From: Neelides folsomi
Lineage: Eukaryota; Arthropoda; Collembola; Neelipleona; Neelidae
Assembly: GCA_034687125.1 (NCBI GenBank)
Contig: JAQGBZ010000286.1
Location: 18,824-82,823, forward strand
Length of the DNA: 64,000 nt
Direction: 5' to 3'
Shown piece after piece: positions 60,401-64,000 of the stretch. The stretch's first letter is position 1. Every line of letters starts with the position of its first letter. The position numbers and the translations under genes were made by a program. Below the pieces are notes generated by a model, which was given only the letters and a program-made list of their open reading frames with translations, was not told where the DNA came from and did not search any database.

Positions 60401-62288
60401 TATGGTATATATTCTGTATGTATGAGTGTATTTGGTATGTATTCATAAATAATTTCCTTCCACTCGGGTTATATAAATGGTGAAAATTTAATATTACTCT
60501 GAGACTTAAAGCTTTTCCCACTTTCGGCCCTTCTACGTAATAAGTTGGATCGGATGGCAATGAACAACGCCAGACTTCCTCGTGCCAACTTTCCTTTATG
60601 CCATTAAGACACTTCAACTTACTTCCAACAAGAATGGAAAATACACTTGACATACAAATTTATAAATACAGAATTGGTACGAACCACTTATAGTTATAAA
60701 TTATAATAGATACATACAGATATATTACATATATAATTTATACTTATGTATTAATATATGGAACTTATATTTATACAGATACATCAGATAACATACTTAC
60801 AGTTCATACTTATATAGAATAGAGATAATGTTACAGATACTGTTACTGGCACATATACTGTGATCGTATAATTCATATATGGTATATGGTAGATATGATA
60901 CAGCTCGTTCGCACGTAATAACTACAAAGGGAATGCATTTAAGGTGAAATGGCAATTCATCATTTTTCTTTTTTATCATTCTCTTCATTTTTTGCAATAT
61001 CTACTAAATGAAAAATGATAATGCATGGTCTTTTTCTTTTTTTTGAAGATAGAAATTTAATGTTTAAAAAATTAGTTTTATAGGCATTATAAAATTTATA
61101 TTAAAAAGTTCCATTCAAATTAAGTTTTATTCAAACTAAGTATTCAAACCAAGTTTTATATTAAGTTTTATTCAAATTAAGTTTATATAAAAATTAATTT
61201 CTCAGAATCTTTACGTCATCAACTCCAAATGTCTGGAAATGATTAACAAAGAATTTTTAATGAGAATCTTTCATTAATATCAAATAAATAAACCAATAAT
61301 AGCCAAAAAAGCTCTAATTTAGAATTTTATATAAATTCTATTGATTCTAAGTTTGGGACCACCATAGTTAAATAGCCTTAAAAACCCCATTCATTCTCAC
61401 TTAAATTATATGAATTTCATAAATAAAAGCTCTTTTGATGAATGGTTGGAAGTATGTTGTAATGACTGATTTAAAGAGATTAATTTTCTGTATATAAAAA
61501 TGAGGTCGAGGGTGAATTGAAATATTTCCCTGTTGAAGACATGAAAGCGGATTGATGAATTAATTGAGCCAATTTGTATGATTGGGGTAATGGGAAGACA
61601 GTGATTTTGAACTTTGGAATGTCTGGATATCAAGTGAGGATTCCTTCAACTTCAGCACGTCGTGGATTTTAATGGGTTCTTGGGAGGTGTCGGGGAAAGT
61701 GGGGGAAAAGTAAAACCATCGGCGCCCCAACACCCCGACGACTTTCATTCACGCGCACAATTTCCGAATTATAAGCAATGTTGGAACATCTTCGCAAAAC
61801 ATATCCCATTCTACTTTAAGGATCATTCAATCCCCAAATTGGGATGAGAGACACTTAAACAAAGATCCAATAGAGGGGAAGTCAATCGGAATTTAATTGT
61901 TACGGATCAAACCCCTTTTATTTTAATTCATCAAAATATTTACTATGAATCATGATGGAAAATAAATGATTTAAATAAATAAAATAAATGGGTTAAATAA
62001 ATAAAATAAATGATTTAACTAAATAGAGATTAAATTGATTAACAGGAATTTAACCAGCGGTTGGGTCGTTTGAAAGAACAAGTCCAAGAACTCCATCGTG
62101 ATGTGACGCTTCAACGAGGAACTTCGTATTCGTCAAGGGCCGAAAGCGCCCTGCGTGAAGGCCTTGCATTGGAAGACCAATTAACCCGCCGCCACGCGGA
62201 GATGGAAAGGATGAAAAAACTTTTCGAAACCACCTGGAACGAACATGTCAGACAAGTGCGGGAAGAACAGGAGATTTTCCATTCCCAA
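24401..62288 (+). CDS. RNF207: RING finger / B-box protein RNF207, 3' end outside window
   Basis: RNF207 is a RING E3 ligase-type protein; in vertebrates it is cardiac and affects HERG channel levels. Eight coding exons: 24401-24666, 35806-35954, 45941-46047, 48387-48548, 50134-50306, 52833-53024, 57253-57628, 62046-62288, giving 556 codons; all phases agree. The human protein is 634 aa, so only the C-terminus is missing. Exon 1 carries a C3HC4 RING (LLCLICNNVYDDP, SCYHSFCAKC, CPLC). Exons 2-3 carry PPVDSLLRFL and a B-box (HCANCDNKSQ, YYCNTC, CNGCREETHRAKMFSAHDII). Exon 4 carries a second Cys/His pattern (CLVHGEQYIMFS, LCINCYRD). Exons 5-6 are the helical DUF3583-type region (LRDLQVAVRDGITMLKTVLE, LPTIKLHLTMC, YDFLDLAYPLIDRL). 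Exon 7 is a Pro/Ser-rich linker and exon 8 a coiled coil (RLKEQVQELHRDVTLQ, VREEQEIFHSQ). A second in-frame Met at 24479 is an alternative start giving a vertebrate-like N-terminus. Confidence 0.95.
24993..25080. repeat. 32-bp tandem repeat, three copies
   Basis: The unit containing TATCAAATTTTCACCGTTTC begins at 25001, 25033 and 25065 and is almost identical each time. Degenerate TTTCAAT-type repeats continue to about 25165. Confidence 0.85.
25263..25300 (+). mobile_element. Single arm of the CAGGGTG hairpin / mariner-like family
   Basis: CAGGGTGGACCATAAGTTGC follows a TA. It matches the left end of the complete hairpins at 33377 and 50707, but no right arm is seen nearby. Either the element is truncated or the partner end is distant. 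Confidence 0.55.
25482..25518. repeat. Perfect 16-bp hairpin
   Basis: Arms ATTTCCTTATATGTAC and its exact complement flank a 5-nt loop in RNF207 intron 1. Confidence 0.8.
26756..26783. repeat. AAT trinucleotide microsatellite
   Basis: Nine uninterrupted AAT units in RNF207 intron 1. Confidence 0.9.
27048..27062 (-). repeat. Short CCTAA telomere-like tract
   Basis: Three CCTAA units (TTAGG on the minus strand) in RNF207 intron 1. Confidence 0.6.
29805..29868. mobile_element. Snap-back hairpin MITE, right end truncated
   Basis: After a TA, CAGGATGGGCCATAAGTTGC is followed by the loop and the complementary AAAAAAGAAAGCAACTTA, but the final GGCCCACCCTG is missing. Same family as 33377-33452. 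Confidence 0.75.
31355..31468. mobile_element. 114-bp palindromic MITE with 28-bp inverted ends
   Basis: The ends begin TATAGTTCATTCCAATAAGC and match over 28 bp with one mismatch. A second inner inverted repeat (GTAGAAAAATTTACA) makes nearly the whole element a single hairpin. The ends begin and finish in TA, as for Tc1/mariner insertion. It is unrelated in sequence to the CAGGGTG family. Confidence 0.75.
32581..32596 (-). repeat. Short CCTAA telomere-like tract
   Basis: About three copies of CTAAC (TTAGG on the minus strand) in RNF207 intron 1. Confidence 0.6.
33377..33452. mobile_element. 76-bp snap-back hairpin MITE with TA target duplication
   Basis: The left end CAGGGTGGACCATAAGTTGC pairs with the right end across about 30 bp, separated by AAATAAACAATCTTAT. 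TA flanks both sides (33375-33376 and 33453-33454). It is one of the best preserved family members. Confidence 0.85.
33598..34125 (-). CDS. Doubtful 175-codon ORF with signal-like N-terminus and Gly-Ser-Thr repeats
   Basis: The ORF begins with a hydrophobic leader (MNFSQVLVPLLFKITVVLSL), then Ser/Gly/Thr repeats (IGSSTGSSTGSSTG) made by a 12-bp minisatellite, then an unremarkable tail. It lies antisense inside RNF207 intron 1. No domain is recognised and no splice partners were found. It may be a small secreted low-complexity protein or a chance reading of the minisatellite; I favour the latter. Confidence 0.2.
   Translation of the reverse strand: MNFSQVLVPLLFKITVVLSLFSQGNSPGSYPYSSIGDSVWSSTGSSLYSSIGSSTGSSTGSSTGSSTGSCVCGSTGCTQEIWVWVFRGMTRVRLHFPLHLGLPRRLFSLQDKGNGKFCHKLSKLSSIWRSIKKVSKDKFHNKEMSSFVYSQIIHIFNSKMFQVKKKPLGSTLTFT
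33897..34060. repeat. 12-bp minisatellite
   Basis: Unit TAGAACTCCCGG repeated about 13 times with substitutions. The unit length is a multiple of three, so any frame through it gives a repeated tetrapeptide. Confidence 0.8.
36155..36262. mobile_element. Diverged hairpin-family MITE (about 108 bp)
   Basis: Left end CAGGGTGATCCAATATCATA. The right end AAAGTTTTGACTCATCCTG matches the CAGGGTG(A/G)G..CA terminal pattern, but the interior is unrelated to the 76-bp form. Confidence 0.5.
37763..38033 (+). repeat. Direct repeat copy A (about 271 bp) flanking the Kazal-mucin gene
   Basis: About 95% identical by eye to 40304-40580, in the same orientation. Both begin at AACACTAAAACATTAATCAG and end at AAGAAATATTGTT. 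Small differences include an extra 7 bp or so in copy B and scattered substitutions. It could be a relic of a tandem duplication or the ends of an insertion. The ends are not TG..CA, so LTRs are not supported. Confidence 0.85.
38061..38066 (-). terminator. Probable poly(A) signal of the Kazal-mucin gene
   Basis: AATAAA on the minus strand, about 90 nt after the downstream TAG (38155) and about 285 nt after the stop in the annotated frame. The position fits better with translation ending at 38155. Confidence 0.45.
38155..38400 (-). pseudogene. Frame-shifted continuation of the Thr-rich tail
   Basis: Beyond the codons for PEGQVE, the threonine/proline register continues in the neighbouring frame for about 82 codons to a TAG at 38155, while the annotated frame switches to QQRLNQQQRL and stops. 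The shifted frame contains two more spacer modules (EYEYKNPQDKVE and EFEYDYSQDEVD) that echo KDPDDYPEGQVE, each preceded by PTTT. This indicates a one-base loss near 38395-38402 in the allele, or a sequencing/assembly error in a GTT-rich repeat. Confidence 0.7.
38352..39861 (-). CDS. Secreted two-Kazal-domain protein with threonine-rich mucin-like tail
   Basis: Kazal domains are disulfide-bonded serine-protease inhibitor modules. Exons: 39861-39615, 39521-39156, 39073-38352, giving 444 aa as read; both introns are phase 1 and only 82-93 bp. The protein starts with a signal peptide (MNLFFFILNIVIIKSSLTFH). Kazal 1 runs from CIGTLKCRDYPTDKSCGTNG through QTYKNECYLFCAIQC and closes in exon 2 at KHKGEC. 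Kazal 2 (CDTWTNCPWCAEEE, PFCGKDGYTYDNICDLECAS) closes in exon 3 at KFEGVC, so both domains are split by an intron at the same place. This intron position argues for domain duplication. The rest is about 210 residues of TTTTTP repeats, a likely O-glycosylated mucin stalk. It is nested antisense in RNF207 intron 2. The exact inhibitory target is unknown; the domains are atypical in spacing. Confidence 0.85.
38400..38985. repeat. GTT/CAA-type coding microsatellite array
   Basis: A long array of GTTGTT(G/C)GAGTCG-type units on the plus strand codes the Thr/Pro repeats of the nested gene on the minus strand. Larger about 66-bp higher-order units (for example around 38460, 38540, 38605, 38705) are visible. 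Confidence 0.9.
39883..39933 (-). promoter_or_regulatory. Cluster of GATA sites upstream of the Kazal-mucin gene
   Basis: Three GATA-type motifs (TGATAAG at 39883-39889, CGATAAG at 39915-39921, CTGATAA at 39927-39933) lie within 75 bp of the start codon, with a TCAGTCATT initiator-like string alongside. GATA clusters near the start are common in arthropod gut genes; this is inference only. Confidence 0.35.
40304..40580 (+). repeat. Direct repeat copy B (about 277 bp)
   Basis: Partner of 37763-38033. Its right edge (40580) is exactly the point where the BEL/Pao pol reading on the minus strand stops, so this edge is an insertion or recombination junction. Confidence 0.85.
40581..41803 (-). mobile_element. 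Degenerate BEL/Pao retrotransposon gag-pol fragment
   Basis: BEL/Pao elements are LTR retrotransposons. On the minus strand, separate pieces in at least three frames resemble BEL gag and the start of pol. A basic N-terminus opens at M 41803 (MPSKRNRRKNQGV). Gag (DUF1759) pieces include ALEATRSILIEPDN near 41260 and SVLREIREFFPIKDSRITDL near 41110, followed by LPQGSRTQWNRHKRYM near 40970. The start of pol is FETGLLWKDD near 40810 and YLPHFPVINPN ending at about 40580. Frameshifts and stops (for example after LTLKRLG) show it is dead. No LTRs or full RT/integrase are present. Confidence 0.85.
47064..47146. mobile_element. Hairpin-family MITE (83 bp)
   Basis: The left end AAGGGTGCGTCAAAAGTTGC pairs with the right GCAACTTTTGACGTACCCTG; TA lies on each side. 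It is a sequence subtype (GCGTC instead of GGGCC) closer to the ends of the mariner copy at 54920. Confidence 0.8.
47665..47814. mobile_element. 150-bp TA-flanked MITE of the CAGGGTGAG subtype
   Basis: Left CAGGGTGAGCC and right GACTCACCCTG ends flank an AT-rich interior, with TA at 47663-47664 and 47815-47816. Confidence 0.7.
47929..48347. mobile_element. 419-bp MITE with 17-bp perfect terminal inverted repeats and TA duplication
   Basis: The ends TTGTGCCGTCAAAACAT and exact complement are flanked by TA at 47927-47928 and 48348-48349, as in Tc1/mariner-type insertions. The interior has no transposase and is rich in ATATG repeats. The right end lies 39 bp before RNF207 exon 4, so the insertion sits almost on the branch-point region. 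Confidence 0.85.
48549..50133 (+). other. RNF207 intron 4
   Basis: 1.6 kb. The open frame that continues from exon 4 to 48864 is read-through past the GTACGA donor and has no conserved content. The rest is AT-rich with no gene. Confidence 0.5.
50707..50782. mobile_element. 76-bp snap-back hairpin MITE with TA target duplication
   Basis: CAGGGTGGGCCATATTTTGC pairs with GCAACTTATGGCTCACCCTG; TA flanks both ends. Same length and loop as 33377-33452. Confidence 0.85.
52268..52338. repeat. 18-bp tandem repeat, four copies
   Basis: Unit CTTAAATAATCTTTCAG, four copies with small changes, in RNF207 intron 5. Confidence 0.8.
53203..53269. mobile_element. Internally shortened hairpin MITE
   Basis: CAGGATGTATGTTGCTTTC pairs with GAAAGCAACTTATGGCCCTG; TA on both sides. 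Parts of both terminal motifs are lost, but the inner arms and loop are intact. Confidence 0.75.
54920..55507 (-). mobile_element. Deleted mariner-like element with transposase-tail remnant
   Basis: About 28-bp inverted ends beginning CAGGGTGCGTCAGAGTTAAC are flanked by TA (54918-54919, 55508-55509). Inside, the minus strand at about 55205-55045 reads VYSNNPLTIVELKARIVEAF, the pattern that follows the last catalytic block of mariner/IS630-type transposases (short N-N-P..ELK motif). The catalytic domain is missing, so the copy is non-autonomous. Confidence 0.8.
55801..56716. mobile_element. 916-bp non-autonomous hAT-like element with 8-bp target site duplication
   Basis: The ends TAGAGAGCGGACTT and complement extend about 25 bp with few mismatches. 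The same octamer CTGATCAC lies directly outside each end (55793-55800 and 56717-56724), the 8-bp duplication characteristic of hAT transposition. Clustered GCATAT and CGGCATAT motifs near both ends look like hAT subterminal binding repeats. No transposase ORF is recognised. Confidence 0.88.
57678..57754. mobile_element. Hairpin-family MITE (77 bp)
   Basis: The left end CAGGGTGGGCCATTTATG and right end GCAACTTATGGCTCGACCTG have diverged arms; TA on both sides. It lies 50 bp after RNF207 exon 7. Confidence 0.75.
59170..59252. repeat. Degenerate 16-18 bp tandem repeat
   Basis: ATATGGATACTTTC(C/T)T-like units repeated about five times. Confidence 0.65.
61963..62018. repeat. AAATAAAT-type tandem repeat before RNF207 exon 8
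   Basis: About 25-bp units of GATTTAAATAAATAAAATAA, two to three copies, ending some 28 bp before the exon 8 acceptor. Confidence 0.7.
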
Positions 62289-64000
62289 GTAAGGAATTGA
62301 TAATTATGAAGAGATTAGATGTGAACGTGACCGCATTATCATAAACATTCTAAAACAAGTTTTTCCATTAAGGAATCAAAACTCTGTTACTAAAACACTT
62401 TACAGTTTTAGTAAAACTAATAAGCTTTTTAAACTACCTGTACAACTAAATACAATTTATAACTTTTATAAACATCTTACAAACTATTACCACAATTTAC
62501 CTGTTGGTAAAGGTTGAGTTAATCACGTATTAAACTATTCTTCATGCTTTCTTCATATTCACCTCAATTTATACATGTAGTTTATAATTAATAATTAATA
62601 ATTACGCTACTCGCAATTATAACTCGTAGTCTCAAATTAAATTCTAATTAAACTCCTTCAATTTTAGACTCACTTTTAATCTCCCTGCTTTAATACTCCC
62701 AATTTAGGAAATTGTTTACAAGTTGGAGGAAATGAATAAATTAACCAAATAATACTTTACGTTACTTTCCTTTAATTTTCTCCGGCTTGTATTTAAATCT
62801 ATCTTTCCCGCTGTCTGGGAAAATAAGCTGTCTGGAAATATACTGAGAAAATACTTAAGTTAGAATACTGGGAATATAACTTAAATATATTGACTGGGAT
62901 TATCACGACTAGGAATAAATACAAAGAATAGTATATGTAGTTATTTAAATGTTCGAGACGAAAGGGATAAATTATATTGGGATAGTTTGAAAAGAATTAA
63001 CGGGAAAGTTTGAACACTTGAAACATTTCTTGGAACAGTTGGAACATACAATTTAGAACTGTTGGAACATTTGAAATATTTGGAATCTTGGGATGTAAAA
63101 CAAAAGAGAATTTAAATTTGAAAATGGGAACTATAAATAAATAATCGATATTTTTTCTTGTCAGTTTTGACTCCTCAAATTATCATTTGATATTTGGAGT
63201 TGTACTGTATTTGGATATGTACCATTATTACTGTATTACTGTATTATTATATCACTCTACTGTACAGTATACATACATGTATTCTAAGATATCAGATATG
63301 TAATACATAAGATATAACAGATATGTTATGTTTTATATGTATGTGTTTGGATTTTCCAAAAAGTGAGTAAATTGAAGATGTGTTGGGTAAAGGGGAAAAA
63401 CAAGGCAATGTTTTTTTTCCTCGGAGCACTCAAACTATTATTCTGATTCTCTTGGCCTAAAGAGGAAAAAAAAGTTTGATTGTGGAGGAGAAAAAGAATA
63501 ACGTGGATCTTTATTTTTCTCCCAAACAAGATGGCTTAAATTTCTCACAATGGTAAATGGGACAAGGGGGGAAGTGATGGAAGGTTGAGGATTTTTGATG
63601 AAGATCAATGGTCCAAACATCCCAAGGGCCATCGCACCTACATCATTTTCGTTTCTCTTTTTCTTCTTCTTCTCTCATGATCAGGTTTAAAGGAAGCCAT
63701 AAGTCACTCTGAAACACTCAGGTGGGAAATGGACAAAATACCTTCACTTTTTTTCTTTATATTTAATATTATTCTTTATATCGATATTATTATTCTTTAT
63801 ATTTAATATTATTTTCTTCATATAAATATTTCCTCGATGTTTATTTTATATGTTTCTCATATTATTGATAGTTACTACGATTTTGTTCGTCTTTATACAT
63901 TTTTACTATTTGTATGTCGTCTATATATGGTCGCCTTATACCAAGAACTCCTTATCCAAATTTGACTAAATCTTAATAAATGGTAACCTTGGGTAAATTT
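62289..64000 (+). other. RNF207 intron 8 (partial)
   Basis: No exon matching the remaining C-terminal part of RNF207 could be found up to the window end. The sequence is AT-rich with a short TTTATATTTAATATTATTC tandem repeat at 63755-63825. Confidence 0.5.

Larger units (their letters stand above)
57629..62045 (+). other. RNF207 intron 7
   Basis: 4.4 kb with one hairpin MITE (57678), tandem ATGGATACTTTC-type repeats (59170-59250), a GC-richer block at 59280-59720 and an AAATAAAT tandem repeat before exon 8. Confidence 0.55.

Overview
The window is eukaryotic nuclear DNA, AT-rich, with spliced genes whose introns follow GT..AG. The gene set (complex I proteins, MMADHC, CPVL, PDE6D, CSTF1, LRRFIP, RNF207), short TTAGG/CCTAA tracts, and BEL/Pao, mariner-like and hAT-like repeats point to an arthropod. 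The species cannot be fixed from the sequence alone; a springtail, insect or crustacean would all fit. All gene models below were built by hand: exons were joined at GT/AG sites and every join was checked for reading phase, and complete coding sequences come out divisible by three. Layout, left half (1-24 kb): a compact run of conserved housekeeping genes. LRRFIP (minus, 1-9097, 3' end outside the window) has a short conserved first exon plus two very long alternative exons. It is followed by NDUFAF3 (minus), CSTF1 (minus), NDUFB5 (plus), PDE6D (minus), MMADHC (plus) and CPVL (minus). Introns after the LRRFIP locus are mostly 60-460 bp. Three head-to-head pairs share short upstream regions: CSTF1/NDUFB5, PDE6D/MMADHC and CPVL/RNF207. 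Right half (24-64 kb): a single gene, RNF207 (plus), with eight recognised coding exons (556 codons) spread over about 38 kb; its last exon(s) lie beyond the window. Its introns hold most of the repeats. They include a family of about 76-bp snap-back hairpins with TA target sites, a deleted mariner copy with a transposase-tail remnant, a 419-bp MITE ending 39 bp before exon 4, and a 916-bp hAT-like MITE with perfect 8-bp target duplications. Intron 2 also carries a nested antisense gene encoding a secreted two-Kazal-domain protein with a long threonine-rich mucin-like tail. That gene lies between two near-identical 270-bp direct repeats, and one repeat abuts a decayed BEL/Pao gag-pol fragment exactly where its pol reading breaks off. 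The genes do not form an operon or one pathway. NDUFAF3 and NDUFB5 both serve mitochondrial complex I and MMADHC acts in cobalamin handling, but this looks like ordinary housekeeping neighbourhood rather than a designed system. The most unusual items are the nested Kazal-mucin gene with a probable one-base frame disruption in its tail, and the LRRFIP alternative exons.
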